A DNA stretch of 64,000 nucleotides, taken from the NCBI RefSeq assembly GCF_025602895.1, contig NW_026516365.1, positions 18,798-82,797 of the forward strand, in the 5' to 3' direction. The notes below the pieces were generated by a model that did no database searches, was not told the DNA's origin, and worked only from the letters and a program-made list of their open reading frames with translations. Positions 1 through 10,062 of the stretch are shown piece after piece (position 1 is the first letter of the stretch; the number at the start of each line of letters is the position of its first letter). Origin of the DNA: Polychytrium aggregatum. Its lineage: Eukaryota; Chytridiomycota; Chytridiomycetes; Polychytriales. Both the position numbers and the translations under genes were made by a program.

Positions 1-1
1 C

Positions 2-2362
2 CCCCCCAAGGACGGCCAGCTCAATCCTCTGGCTGTCTGGCCCAATAAGGCCCCATTCGGCGTCCCAGTTCGTAGGACGATCAATCAACAGGATCACTGG
101 AACATCACATACGAAATGATCAACCCTTACATCAATCGCCGTGACCAAGAGAACCGCACCGGCCATCCTGTCCTCACCGGGTTTGTCTGGTGCACCGAGC
201 ACATCATCCTCGCTCGTCGCTACATCTTCTTCCTTTTGGAGTGCTTCCTCAAGTACGAGTCCACCGTGGTGCGCATATTCCCCGAATTGGTCGGGCTCAG
301 TGGAACTATCCGCGGCTTGATCAAGAAGAACGAGGAGTATTACACCCGCGCCATTTTCCAGAAGGATATCTGCCATCATCTTGATCTCTTTGGTGACGAC
401 TCTGAGTTGATCGCCGTTTGCCATGTGTATGCCACTCTCGTCTGCCCCTTTGATGCCACCGAATGCGGCCGCATCGCCCCATTCTTCCTTCAGCACTCCA
501 TGAGTGATTATCGCATCATCACCCCCCGTGCGAGATTCAACGCATTCGAGGGCAAACGCATCTCAGCTTCTAAGGATGTCCCTATCCCCCGTATCCTGAT
601 TCATCCATCGCACCATTATCCCGTTTTCATGCCATTCTCCATGTACTTGGGTCTTGTTGTTGATTCCAACTTTACCATCATGAGAACGATGGACACTGTG
701 GATGGTTTTTGGTTCATTCGCCCTAATCCCCAGCATGGCCTCTGGACTGCTGCACCCACGACGTTTCCCGTGGCTCTTACGATCCCAACTGCCTCAGCGG
801 CTCCTACTGCTCCTACGGTCACGACGTTTCCCGTGGCTCTTACGATCCCAACTGCCTCTGCAGCTCCTTTGGGTTTCGCGACGGCTCGCGCGCCCCCTAC
901 GGCTCCTGCTACTCCAGCGACCCCGGCGGCTCCTAAGGCTCCTACTGACCCAGCGACTATGACAGCACATGCTCCCCCAACGGCTCCCGCTACTCCAGCG
1001 ACCCCAGCGGCTCGCGCGGAGCCCCAGTCTCGCGCTTCTGTGGTTTTGATCGACCTCACCGAGTCTGATGCCGATGCCGATGCCGATGCCGATTCCGATG
1101 CCGATGCCGATGCCGATGCCGATTCCAACACCGTTTCCGAGTTCAAGGTGAAGTCCGAGGCCGATAACGACTCCGACTTCATGTTGGATTCCGATCTCAA
1201 TTCCAAGTCTGACTCCGAGTTCGAATCCGATCCCTGCGAGGACAGCATCATGGACGATCTCACCGATGCTCCAGTCCAGCCGGTCGACGATGCTCCTGTC
1301 GATGCTCCAGTCCAGCCGGTCCACGATGCTCCTGTCGAGGAGCATCTCCCTGGCATCGGGCTCCCATCCGAGGTCGGTAGCACTGTCATTTACAGTGGAT
1401 CCGAACAGGAAAGTTTTGCATCCGCCGATGAGAACCAGTTCGAGCTCGACGAAGACACGATCGTTGTCGACCAAGGCGAACTTGAAATGGAGGACGTTGC
1501 TGTTGCCGCTGGTGAGTATGCTGGATTTGTGCCCATCCACCGGGGATCCGCTATTGCCCATTGCGTTTTGACGGCGATTGACTCACACCACCCCGCATAT
1601 CACACAGAACCCACAGTTACCCCGACCGCTGTGTCGAGCAAGGATGCCACCGTCTCCTTGAAGAGAAAGCGCGACGTCCAAGATCGGGCCGAAGACGATC
1701 CCGACATCAACTCCCTTCTGGTCTCGGCCATCCCATTGGAGGAGAAGAATTCACTCTTCCAGCAATTCTTGCAGGGCCAGCAGAAGTTGCGTGCGATCGA
1801 CAAGCTGGAGTCTTGTGTTCAGGCTGGCCTCCGCGATCCTGAGGCTATCCGGGCTATGACTCGAGGTTTCATAGATATCATGAATGCGCCTATCGCGGAA
1901 ACCAAGCCCAAGCCCAAGTCTAAGCCTGCTGCTCCTGTGATCGAGGAGCTTCCCGACGAACGCTGGTCCTTCCAGAAGCTCGATGTGGCCGCCCTCAAGG
2001 CTGCCTTTGCCGAGCCTGTCGATCCCAACCCCGCCAACTTCAAGACGGTTCACCAGCTCATCGACGCCGATGCTGTGCTCACCGAGGCAATCAAGTCAGT
2101 CCCTGGAATATCTTCTGCAGAACTACTGTATGCTGCAGATGAAATTGTGTTCGGCTGGTTCCGTGAGTGGAAATCCACTCAGTCGATGCCAGACTCCTGG
2201 ATGACGACTGACCTTGTCTCGATGGAAAGCCTTCCCCGAGCCTATATTGCTCATTGCCACTCATTCATTTTGGTTATCCTTCATCTGTTCCTTTTTAAGA
2301 AAGGACTCGTCATGATGTGGGGTGCTTTATTGTCTCAGTATCGCGAGAGACTTACGATCTAG
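2..2362 (+). CDS. Lineage-specific low-complexity protein, 5' end outside window
   Basis: The reading frame is open from base 2, and the residues before the first ATG (116) still align with the paralogue at 47409-49448 (shared motif DHWN[IL]TYEM), so the true start lies upstream and 116 is internal. Visible layout: a conserved N-terminal region of about 220 residues (shared ARRYIF/VRRYIF stretch); a long Ala/Pro/Thr-rich region; an Asp-Ala/Asp-Ser repeat near 1060-1130; an acidic segment; and a conserved C-terminal domain of about 140 residues (motif WSFQ.LDVAALK, then a hydrophobic LFLFKK segment near the end). I recognise no known domain. The stop is TAG at 2360-2362. Function unknown; probably one of a virus-like paralogue family. 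Confidence 0.8.
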   Translation, partial: PPKDGQLNPLAVWPNKAPFGVPVRRTINQQDHWNITYEMINPYINRRDQENRTGHPVLTGFVWCTEHIILARRYIFFLLECFLKYESTVVRIFPELVGLSGTIRGLIKKNEEYYTRAIFQKDICHHLDLFGDDSELIAVCHVYATLVCPFDATECGRIAPFFLQHSMSDYRIITPRARFNAFEGKRISASKDVPIPRILIHPSHHYPVFMPFSMYLGLVVDSNFTIMRTMDTVDGFWFIRPNPQHGLWTAAPTTFPVALTIPTASAAPTAPTVTTFPVALTIPTASAAPLGFATARAPPTAPATPATPAAPKAPTDPATMTAHAPPTAPATPATPAARAEPQSRASVVLIDLTESDADADADADSDADADADADSNTVSEFKVKSEADNDSDFMLDSDLNSKSDSEFESDPCEDSIMDDLTDAPVQPVDDAPVDAPVQPVHDAPVEEHLPGIGLPSEVGSTVIYSGSEQESFASADENQFELDEDTIVVDQGELEMEDVAVAAGEYAGFVPIHRGSAIAHCVLTAIDSHHPAYHTEPTVTPTAVSSKDATVSLKRKRDVQDRAEDDPDINSLLVSAIPLEEKNSLFQQFLQGQQKLRAIDKLESCVQAGLRDPEAIRAMTRGFIDIMNAPIAETKPKPKSKPAAPVIEELPDERWSFQKLDVAALKAAFAEPVDPNPANFKTVHQLIDADAVLTEAIKSVPGISSAELLYAADEIVFGWFREWKSTQSMPDSWMTTDLVSMESLPRAYIAHCHSFILVILHLFLFKKGLVMMWGALLSQYRERLTI

Positions 2363-2397
2363 CTAGCGAGCATCGAAGTTGCGTCACTGCAGGCGCA

Positions 2398-2715
2398 TAC
2401 AGTCGACCCAATACACTATATTCAGAAAAAACGGGACACCACAGCCGTCTCCATGAACATGTAGTATGTGATGGCATGCGTCAAGCAAAGCCACAAGAAA
2501 TACATCAAATCACCTCGGCAGCCTCCGAGTGAAGACCACCGGTCGCTCTCCGGTCTCCACAATCGACCTGCACACTGGTCTCGGAGTGCCAGCGATGGAT
2601 GGTACTCTTGGACACGCTGAATATGGAGGCAACCTTGCGCAGGCTATGAGTGACAGCACCGCATCACAGAATGGTCATAGCCAGCGCGCGATAGCATTGG
2701 GTAACAAAATATTTG
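2398..2715 (-). mobile_element. Relic of the Fanzor-family Tc1/mariner transposon
   Basis: A TA dinucleotide (2398-2399) is followed by CAGTCGACCCAATA and, after a short insertion, AAAAAACGGGACAC. These match the terminal inverted repeat of the intact element at 53776-57559. From about 2590 to 2715 the sequence closely follows 57350-57510, the start of the transposase gene on the minus strand, including GGGTAACAAAATATT. The rest of the transposase and the nuclease are missing, so this is a dead end-fragment. It shows the element family has moved more than once in this genome. Confidence 0.75.
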
Positions 2716-2848
2716 TTCATTGGTGGCGATGGGGGCGGTGCCAGTCATGTGCGTGGCAGTGCAAGGCAATGACCAGAAATCCATTGGTCCTCAGGATCGA
2801 GCCAGCTAGTGGCTGGTATGCTACAGCTGCGCATCAATTGGAGCCACC
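2716..2848 (+). other. Duplicated upstream (promoter-side) DNA of the 16309-17292 gene family
   Basis: This stretch resembles the reverse complement of about 17480-17590, the region just upstream of the minus-strand gene 16309-17292. Shared words include CCAGTCATGTG and CAGGTTCCAG. No coding body follows; the 33-bp repeat begins directly after it. It is most likely the upstream remnant of a lost paralogue. Confidence 0.6.
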
Positions 2849-2916
2849 CAGGTTCCAGGCTATCGATCGGTATGGTTTGCCCGGCACACAGACTATCGAT
2901 CGGTACGGTTTGCCCG
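2849..2916. repeat. Two units of the 33-bp tandem repeat, left of RT-1
   Basis: About two copies of the unit seen in bulk at 15678-16302 (core CTATCGATCGGTACGGTTTG). RT-1 inserted after the second copy, duplicating GCCCG (2912-2916 and 15678-15682). The array was therefore continuous before insertion. Confidence 0.9.
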
Positions 2917-3497
2917 TGTCATGAACACCCTCTGCCTTTGCCCTCTTCCTTCCTTTACCCTTGCCCTTTCCTTTCTGTTTGCCTGTCTTAGTGCTTTCCC
3001 TTCCTTCTGTTTGTTTGTTTCCCGCGCTGTGCTGCCTTGTTGTCTTACCGCCAGCACGCGCGCTGTCTGTGTTCCGTTCCCGCTTCCTTGCTGTTGGTCA
3101 TGGGTTACGCCCACGACGCCGCCTCGACGCCGCCTGACGCCTTGGCGCCGCCATGCCGCCGCCACTGACGCCCGCTGACTCACGGATCCCGAGTCACGGT
3201 CGCCACCTGCTTCGCTCGCTGCTTCGCCCTCCCCGCCGCTGCTTCGCTCCTACCCCCTCGCTCTCCAGCGTCGATCCTTGGCGCTCGCATAAATAGCCCT
3301 CCGACCAGCCTCTGTCTTTTGCCTTCGTCTTGCCACTTTGTATTTTTAGTATCCTAAGCCTTGGATCTAGAATAAAACTTTGGCTTTACACTTGACACTC
3401 TGTGTCCCAGTCCAGTCCCCGCTCCTCTCCCTACGTTCGAGTCTTGTATTAGGACTCTTGCGCACTTCCCTGCTTGCCCCGTTGTCCAGTCTTGACA
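2917..3497 (+). repeat. RT-1 5' LTR with promoter and poly(A) signal
   Basis: 581 bp, starting TGTCATGAAC and ending CTTGACA. A TATA-like ATAAATA lies at 3289-3295, so transcription should start near 3320; AATAAA lies at about 3371. The word GTCTTGCCA at 3327-3335 is complementary to the primer site just inside the element. Confidence 0.93.
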
Positions 3498-3499
3498 CT

Positions 3500-3508
3500 T
3501 GGCAAGAC
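3500..3508 (+). promoter_or_regulatory. RT-1 primer-binding site, self-priming type
   Basis: TGGCAAGAC, two bases inside the 5' LTR, is the exact complement of GTCTTGCCA at 3327-3335, close to the predicted transcript 5' end. It does not match a tRNA 3' end that I recognise. This is the arrangement of Tf1/sushi elements, in which the folded 5' end of the mRNA primes reverse transcription. At 9 bp it is shorter than in the other families here. Confidence 0.6.
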
Positions 3509-3569
3509 CTTCAACAACCCCCCACTTGCCCTGCCTTTGCCCCCGTTCCCTTCTCTATCTCTTTTACCA

Positions 3570-4808
3570 ATGGCTTCCCCTTCTGGCCTTTCCGAGCCCG
3601 AGCTCCAGGCCATCCGTGCGGTCATTATCCAGTCCGCCGAGAACGCCCGTTCTCTCCAGGACTTCTCCAAGTTCCTCCACGATCAGGATGATGCGCTCAA
3701 CCGCATCACCGATCGTATGGACCAGGTCCTGGCTCGCCGTGAAGAGGATGTCCGCCAAGTTGTCGCCGCCAGTGTCCAGGAGGCCCTCCGCAGCTACCAG
3801 GCCCAGCTACCTCCTCCTGCTCCCGCTCCCGCCCCGATCCGTCGTGCAGGTCGCCCCTACTTCGGCGTACCTGACGACGTCGATGATCCTGCCCAAGACC
3901 CCGAGGACAACCCTGCTGGTCGCAACTCTGCCACCAGGCAGATAGGTCCTCCCGACCGCTTCTCTGGTAAGGACCCGAGCCGCTGCAATGCCTTCCTCTC
4001 GCATTGCAGACTGGCCTTCGTGTCCAACCCTCCCCTCTTCCAGACTGAAAGGGATAAGGTGTTTTACGCCTTATCCTATCTCGATGGTACTGCTGCAGAC
4101 TACATGCAGCCGTACATCGATCAGTTGGAGAGAGACCCCGAGTGCTCTCCCCCTGCCATCCGTGACTTTGCCGGTTTCTCCGAGTGGCTCCGTGCTGCCT
4201 TTGGCCAGGTCCAGCCCACCATCGCCGCTGCTCGCGAGATGGTCAGGCTTTACCAAGTCACCTCCGCCGCCGCCTATGCCGCCGAGTACCGCCGCCAAGC
4301 CGTCCACCTCGTCACTTGGTCCCAAGACCCTCTCATGTTCCACTTCGAGAGTGGACTCAAGCCCTCGGTTCAAGATGAACTCTCCCGCCGCTCCTTCGAC
4401 AACCTCGAAGATCTCATGCAAGCGGCGATCGCCATCGACAACCGCCAGGAGGACCAACGCTCCCGCCGTCCCAACCACCGCTCCGCTCCTGCTCCTGCTC
4501 CTGCTCGTCCGGCTCCTCTCCCTTTCCGTCCGGCTCCTCGTCCCTTCGCTCCTGCTCCTCCTCCTCGCCCCGCTCAAGCCTTCAACGTTCCCCAGCCCAT
4601 GGACCTCAGTCAGGCTTCCGCTCGCAGGCTGACCGCCGAGGACAAGGCCGCCCTCCGTGCTGCCAACCGCTGCTTTTATTGCAAGCAGGAAGGGCACATT
4701 GCCCTTCGCTGCCCCAATAAGACCTCCTCCCGCTTGGCTGCCATCGATGCTTCTTTGGCTGTCGTTGATGTGAATAAACTTGACGACCAGGAAAACTTCT
4801 CTGCCTAG
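3570..4808 (+). CDS. gag: RT-1 Gag
   Basis: 412 residues from ATG 3570 (the open frame starts earlier, at 3474, but without an ATG). The structural protein forms the retrotransposon particle and binds RNA. A retrotransposon Gag core is in the first two thirds (W..A..R-type segment around residues 200-270), followed by a Pro/Ala/Arg-rich linker and a canonical CCHC zinc knuckle CFYCKQEGHIALRC near residue 370. It ends at TAG 4806-4808. Pol continues in the -1 frame across this stop. Confidence 0.9.
   Translation: MASPSGLSEPELQAIRAVIIQSAENARSLQDFSKFLHDQDDALNRITDRMDQVLARREEDVRQVVAASVQEALRSYQAQLPPPAPAPAPIRRAGRPYFGVPDDVDDPAQDPEDNPAGRNSATRQIGPPDRFSGKDPSRCNAFLSHCRLAFVSNPPLFQTERDKVFYALSYLDGTAADYMQPYIDQLERDPECSPPAIRDFAGFSEWLRAAFGQVQPTIAAAREMVRLYQVTSAAAYAAEYRRQAVHLVTWSQDPLMFHFESGLKPSVQDELSRRSFDNLEDLMQAAIAIDNRQEDQRSRRPNHRSAPAPAPARPAPLPFRPAPRPFAPAPPPRPAQAFNVPQPMDLSQASARRLTAEDKAALRAANRCFYCKQEGHIALRCPNKTSSRLAAIDASLAVVDVNKLDDQENFSA
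4790..4796 (+). promoter_or_regulatory. RT-1 candidate -1 frameshift site (non-canonical)
   Basis: Gag and the -1 pol frame overlap only from about 4784 to 4808. Within it, GGAAAAC sits in the gag frame as G GAA AAC, four codons before the stop. This is not the standard X XXY YYZ, because the first slot mismatches; the other families here have perfect GGGAAAY. Some frameshift must occur in this short overlap if Pol is made by -1 slippage. Confidence 0.45.
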
Positions 4809-7800
4809 AAAAGGTCGGAGGAGCTTTCCTAGGCGTCAATCATGTCATAAATCTTCCTCCTGTAAATGTCTCCACGGTAAATCACTCTTCTGCCTTTTGC
4901 CATCTTGCCCCCGTCACCATTGCCACCGCTTCCACCGCTCTTGCTTCTTCGTCTTCGCCTCCCGAGCCTGACATCCAACGTCAGCCATCCCTCGCTGTGA
5001 CTCTGCTGTGCGGTCCAGAGTCCATACGGGCAACCGCCATGATCGATACCGGCGCGGTTACTTCGTTTATGGACACTGGATTCGCCGCAACCCACGCTCT
5101 CCCCACCTTTGAAACTTCTTTCGTCATCACTCTTGCCGATGGTTCTTCGATGGAGTCTAGTCTTGGAGTTTGTGTTTCTATGATCACAGGCATCAGCCAC
5201 TATGAACAAATCTCGTTCGCGCTGATTCCCTTGGCTTCATACCCGATCATCTTGGGTATGGATTGGATCAAGAAACACAAACCCTACTTTGACTGGCACC
5301 ATGACTCTATTTTCTTGCCTTGCACCTCTATCCACAGTTTGGCCTCCCCGTTCTCTCCCGAGCCACAGTCCTCTAGGTCCAGCCCTGCCGAGCCGCCTGC
5401 CGAGTCTCCTGCTGAGGTCCCCGCCGAGCCTGCCGTGTCCCTGCCCGCGTCCAAGATTGTTCCTGCCAAGTCCCCAGCCGAGTCCCCAGCCGAGCCCGAG
5501 ATCCTCCCTGCCTTGCCTCCTGCCGTGCCCAAGCCCAGTCCTGCCTTGCCTCCTGCCGTCCCAAAGACCAAGACCAAGACCCAGTCCCTGCCCAGCGTCA
5601 GCCTGATCGGCAGCATCCCCTTCCAGCACGCCGTCCAGAAGGAAGGCCTGGAAGTGTTCCTCTTGGATGCTGCCCGAGTCCTGTCCCTCTGCTCCGTCGA
5701 CGCTGGAGCCAAGCCCAAGGCCGAGCCCTCTGTCCCCTCCAAGTACTCGTCCTTTGCCAAGGTGTTTTCCAAGTCCGAGGCCGACAAGCTCCCCCAGCAC
5801 CGCCCTTACGACCACACGATCCCGTTGGTCGAAGGTGCGTCGCCGACGTTTGGGCCCGTCTACAACCTCTCCAAGCCGGAGATGGACGCCCTCCACACCT
5901 ACATCCAAGAGAACTTGTCCAAGGGTTTCATCCGCCGTTCCGAGTCCCCTGCCGGTGCCCCAGTCCTGTTCGTCAAGAAGAAGGATGGCTCCCTCCGTCT
6001 CTGCGTCGACTACCGGGCCCTGAACAAGATCACCGTGCCGAACCGTTGTCCCTTGCCCCTGATTGCCGAGACGTTCGACAACCTCGGTAAGGCCAAGATC
6101 TTCACCAAGCTCGACATGCGAGGCGCATACAACCTTTTGCGCATCGCTGAAGGTGAAGAATGGAAGACGGCTTTCCGCTGCCGCTACGGCCACTTCGAGT
6201 ACAACGTCATGCCGTTCGGCTTGACCAACGCTCCTGCCTCGTTCCAAGCCTTCGTCAACGATGTCCTCCGTGAATACCTTGACCAGTTCGTGGTCGTCTA
6301 CCTGGACGACATCCTCATCTACTCCTCCGATCCTGCCGAGCACGAGGCTCATGTCAAGAAAGTCCTGACCAAGCTCCAAGACGCCGGACTCTCACTCAAG
6401 CTTGAAAAGTGTGAGTTCGACCAGTCCTCCGTCGCCTTCCTCGGGTTCATCATCTCGCCCGATGGAATCTCCATGGATCCCGACAAGGTCAAGGCCATCC
6501 AGGAGTGGGAGATCCCCCGATCTGCCCACGACATCCAAGTCTTCCTCGGCCTGGCGAACTTCTACCGTCGGTTCGTCAAGGACTACTCCAAGATCGCCAC
6601 CCCGCTGACGGACCTCCTGAAAAAGGACATCAAGTTCTCCTGGTCTCCCTCGGCTCAAACGTCATTCCTGAAGCTTAAGGAATGCCTGAGCACCGGTCCT
6701 GTCCTCCGCCATTTCGACCCCGAGCGTCAGTGCGTCATCGAAGCCGACGCATCTGACTATGCTCTTGGCGCTGTTCTCAGTCAGCGCGACGACGAAGGCC
6801 TCCTGCACCCCGTGGCTTTCTACTCCCGGAAGCTGCTCGATGCGGAAATGAATTATCAAATCTATGATAAGGAACTTCTCGCCATCGTCGCAGCCTTCAA
6901 GCAATGGAGACACTACCTCGAGTTCTCTTCCCAAGCCACCGAGGTCGTCACCGACCACAAGAACCTCGAATACTTCCAGACCTCCCGCAACCTCAGCCGT
7001 CGCCAAGTCCGTTGGTCCGAGATCCTTGGCGATTACAACTTCGTCATCAGGTATCGACCCGGAACCCTCAACAATGCCGCCGACGCCCTCTCCCGCAAGG
7101 ACAAGTTCCCTAAGGAGGGGGGTGACTCCCGTAGCTCCCCGAACACCCAGACCCTGCTGCCACCAAAACTCTTCGTTTCCGCCCTCCGAGCCGTTCCCGT
7201 TGCCCCCGAGTCTGAGGATATCGCCGTCCTCATCAAGTCAAGCCTCAAGAAGGACTCTACCTTTGGTCCGATCCTGTCCCAAGTCCTCAAGAACCCTGCC
7301 TCCTGTCCCGGCTACTCCGTCGACAACGACCTTCTGCTCTTTGAAGGTCTCGTCTGCGTCCCCGATGTCCCCGAGCTCAAGCGCAAGATCCTCGTCGAGT
7401 GCCACGACTCGCCGACCGCCGGCCACTTCGGCGTCGCCAAGACCTTCGAGCTCGTCTCCCGGACCTTCCACTGGCCGACCATGCGTCGATACATCAGGGA
7501 GTATGTCTCCGGATGCGACACCTGCCAGCGGAACAAGCACTCCCGTCACAAGTCATACGGACTCCTTGCCTCGCTCCCTGTTCCCGATCGCCCTTGGTCT
7601 TCTGTTTCGGTCGACTTCATCACCCAGCTCCCCGAATCCTCCGGACACACAGCCATCTGTGTGTTTGTCGACCGCTTCACCAAGATGGCCCACTTCGTCC
7701 CGTCAAGCAACGAGGCCAACGCCGAGGACACTGCTCGGATGTTTGTCGAGCACGTCTTCACCAAGCACGGTCTTCCAGACGATATCGTCTCAGACCGAGG

Positions 7801-8247
7801 ATCTAACTTTGCCTCCAAGTTCTTCCAAGCCGCCCTGACCCGCCTCAAGATCAAGCACAAGATGTCGACTGCGTTCCATCCGCAGACCGACGGCCAGACC
7901 GAGCGGGTCAACGCCATCCTCGAGCAGTACCTCCGCTGCTTCATCAACTTCCAGCAAGACGACTGGGCCCAGCTTCTCCCTCACGCCGAGTTCACCTACA
8001 ACAACACCTCTCAAGCAACCCTCGGCTGCTCCCCCTTCTTCGCCTACACCGGCTACCACCCTCGTTTTTCCGTCGCCCTTCCCCGCACCACCAAGAATGC
8101 CTCCGTCGCCGACGATCAAGCCCGAGCCATTCACTCCCTCCACGATGAACTCAAGTTCAACATCGCCCTTGCCCAGGACTCCCAAGCCAGGTTCTACGAC
8201 CCCGGCCACTCCCCCTCCCCTCCGTTCAAGGTTGGAGACCGAGTCTG
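4796..8247 (+). pseudogene. pol: RT-1 Pol, N-terminal part (interrupted by RT-2)
   Basis: The pol frame is open through the gag stop and has no useful ATG; the first in-frame alternative start is GTG 4997. Domains in order: aspartic protease with DTGA (about 5043); a Pro/Ala/Glu-rich linker; reverse transcriptase with VDYRALN and the catalytic YLDD (about 6300); RNase H with EADASDYALG; integrase zinc finger (H..H..C..C, about 7400-7540); and integrase core with VDFI, SDRG and TERVN carrying the D, D and E. The frame is cut at FKVGDRV by the RT-2 LTR and resumes at 14650. Read without RT-2, the two parts stay in frame. Confidence 0.93.
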
Positions 8248-9037
8248 TGTTAGGGATAGCTTCTGCTTGTTCTCCACTTTGACTGCACACTTGGCTGTTC
8301 TTTTGCCTTTCTGTTTGTTTGTGTGTAGCTTTGCAGTTCCCCTCCAATTTTCCGCCTTTTGCCTGCCATTTCCGCTCCTTCCGCACTTCCGTTTCCCCGC
8401 GCTGCTCCGCTTCCTTTGTCTTCTTCGCACGCGCCGGTTTGTTTGTGCACGCGCCTTGCTGCGATTGGTTGCAATTCGGCTGCCGGTCATGTGTCCCACC
8501 ACCGGTGACTCATGACCTGCCTGACCGCCCCGATCTCTTGTTCATCTCGCATGCATTTGCCCCAACCTTATACTTGACCAATCCGCTTCTTGGACGTTGA
8601 GTCACATTGCTTCGCCTTTGCACGTTTCTCCTGCCAGGTGCTTCGCTTTTGCTTGCGCCTCCCTCGCTTTGGTTCTCTGCCTGTCTCGGTGGTCCTTCTC
8701 GGCCCTCGTTCGTGCATCGCCCCTTCGCCCTGCTCGATCGCCCACTTTTCCCTCCCTTGGCCGCCCTTCGCTGCCAAGTCCGGACTTGTCTATAAATAGC
8801 CTGACCCCCGCGATGTGTAGTCGAACCTCAGCGTTCAAAATAGGACTAAATAAAGTGCCTTCTACTTTATTCTCTGAGTGTTCCTCACGTCTCATTTCGA
8901 GACTAGTCTTATCTTGAACGGATCTTTGCTTCCCTCGCTCCCTCTCCGAGTCCACTTCGGACTTTACCCTTGCCTTCCCTGAGCTCACTTCGAGCTCACT
9001 TCTTCTTTTGCCGTTGAGTCCCCTTCGGACTCTAACA
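8248..9037 (+). repeat. RT-2 5' LTR
   Basis: TGTTAGGGAT...CTCTAACA, with a near-perfect inverted end (TGTTAG/CTAACA). TATAAATA lies at 8791-8798, and a self-primer word at 8830-8841, about where transcription should begin. An AATAAA-type signal follows in TAAATAAAGTG near 8848. Palindromic words such as GAGCTCACTTCGAGCTC and GAGTC...GACTC occur in the last 100 bp. Confidence 0.93.
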
Positions 9038-9039
9038 TC

Positions 9040-9051
9040 ATTTTGAACGCT
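9040..9051 (+). promoter_or_regulatory. RT-2 primer-binding site, self-priming
   Basis: ATTTTGAACGCT, two bases inside the LTR, is the exact 12-bp complement of AGCGTTCAAAAT at 8830-8841, which lies 32 bp downstream of the TATA box. The pairing is longer than the 11 bp known for Tf1. This strongly suggests mRNA self-priming. Confidence 0.85.
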
Positions 9052-9108
9052 CCCTCTTGGCTTCCCGGCCTTTCTTCTTCTTTCGCCTCTCTTTCCCTCG
9101 TCGATCCG

Positions 9109-10062
9109 ATGGCTGAGCCTGCTGCACCCCCTGCAGACCTCAACGCGTATCTGGCGCGCATGGAGGAGCGTATGAACGCCCTCATGACCCAGAACGCTGC
9201 TCTCCATCGTCAGATCCAAGATCTGCAAGCTCCCGCCGCCGCTCCCCGCCAGGTCTACCAGGTCAACAAGCCCAAGGAGTTCCTAGGTTCCCGCGATGAA
9301 ACGACGGCCTTCCTCGCCCAGTGCCACCTGGTTTTCCTCGCCGATCCTGCCTTCTTCGCGCCCGAGCGCCAGAAGGTCCTGTACGCCACCTCCTTCCTCC
9401 GCGGTGAAGCCTTCAAGTGGTACGAGGCCGCCTTCTACATGGCCAACCGCTTCCCGGCTTCCTTCGCGGATTTTGAAGTTGCCCTCAAGTCGACCTTCGG
9501 TGAGGACACGGCCTCCTCGCAAGATAAGGCCTTGAACGACCTCAAGCGCTTGGTCCAGCTCAAGTCCTGCCAAGCCTTCGCCACCCGCTTCGTCCAGCTC
9601 GCCGCCCGCGTCCAGACTGATGAACCCACCAAGATGCACTTCTTCAAGGAGGGTTTGAAGTCTGAGGTCAAGTTCCACCTCATCGGTCTCCGCCCCGCTC
9701 CCGCTTCCCTGCCTGAGTTGATCAAGGCAGCGGTCGAGTACGACGATGCCCTCCATCGTCTCAAGATCTCCTCCCGTTCCCAACCTCCTCCTCCTTCTTC
9801 TCGCTCTGCTCCCCATCACCACCATTCTCCCGCGCATGTTTCTTCTTCCTCCTCTTCTGCACCCACTCCCATGGACCTTGACTCTGTCTCGGTCCGCCCT
9901 GCTAAGCTCTCCGACGTCGAGAAAAAGCGACGTCGTGAGCAGGGTCTCTGCCTGTACTGCGGGGAAAAGTCTTGTCCCGGCAGTCGCGATGTTCAGCAGT
10001 GCCCGGTTCTGGTCAAACGGAACTCGGGAAATGCCCACAGCCGAGCAGCACCTCGCAAGTAA
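9109..10062 (+). CDS. gag: RT-2 Gag
   Basis: 317 residues from ATG 9109; the open frame before it (9043) starts with TTG. The N-terminus is a coiled-coil-like stretch (LARMEERMNALMTQNAALH), followed by a Ty3-type Gag core (KWYEAAF, FATRFVQLAARV). Near residue 290 is a cysteine motif CLYCGEKSC...C that keeps CX2C but lacks the usual GH and histidine spacing, so the zinc knuckle is atypical. RT-3 has the same form, so it is a family trait and not damage. Confidence 0.88.
   Translation: MAEPAAPPADLNAYLARMEERMNALMTQNAALHRQIQDLQAPAAAPRQVYQVNKPKEFLGSRDETTAFLAQCHLVFLADPAFFAPERQKVLYATSFLRGEAFKWYEAAFYMANRFPASFADFEVALKSTFGEDTASSQDKALNDLKRLVQLKSCQAFATRFVQLAARVQTDEPTKMHFFKEGLKSEVKFHLIGLRPAPASLPELIKAAVEYDDALHRLKISSRSQPPPPSSRSAPHHHHSPAHVSSSSSSAPTPMDLDSVSVRPAKLSDVEKKRRREQGLCLYCGEKSCPGSRDVQQCPVLVKRNSGNAHSRAAPRK
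10026..10032 (+). promoter_or_regulatory. RT-2 -1 ribosomal frameshift heptamer
   Basis: GGGAAAT in the gag frame as G GGA AAT fits the X XXY YYZ rule. It lies ten codons before the gag stop (10060-10062). Pol is open in the -1 frame at this point. A GC-rich stretch follows, but I did not fold it. Confidence 0.75.

Noticed and set aside
5237-6379. Long minus-strand frame opposite RT-1 pol (380 codons)
   Set aside because: Shadow of the biased codon use of pol; low-complexity Gly/Arg/Leu protein with no motifs. Similar shadows in the other pol genes and the fibre gene were dropped too.
8194-9228. Open frames inside the LTRs of RT-2/RT-3 (for example 8602-9228 minus and 8597-8917 plus)
   Set aside because: They lie in U3/R/U5 regulatory sequence, overlap TATA and primer sites, and show no recognisable protein.
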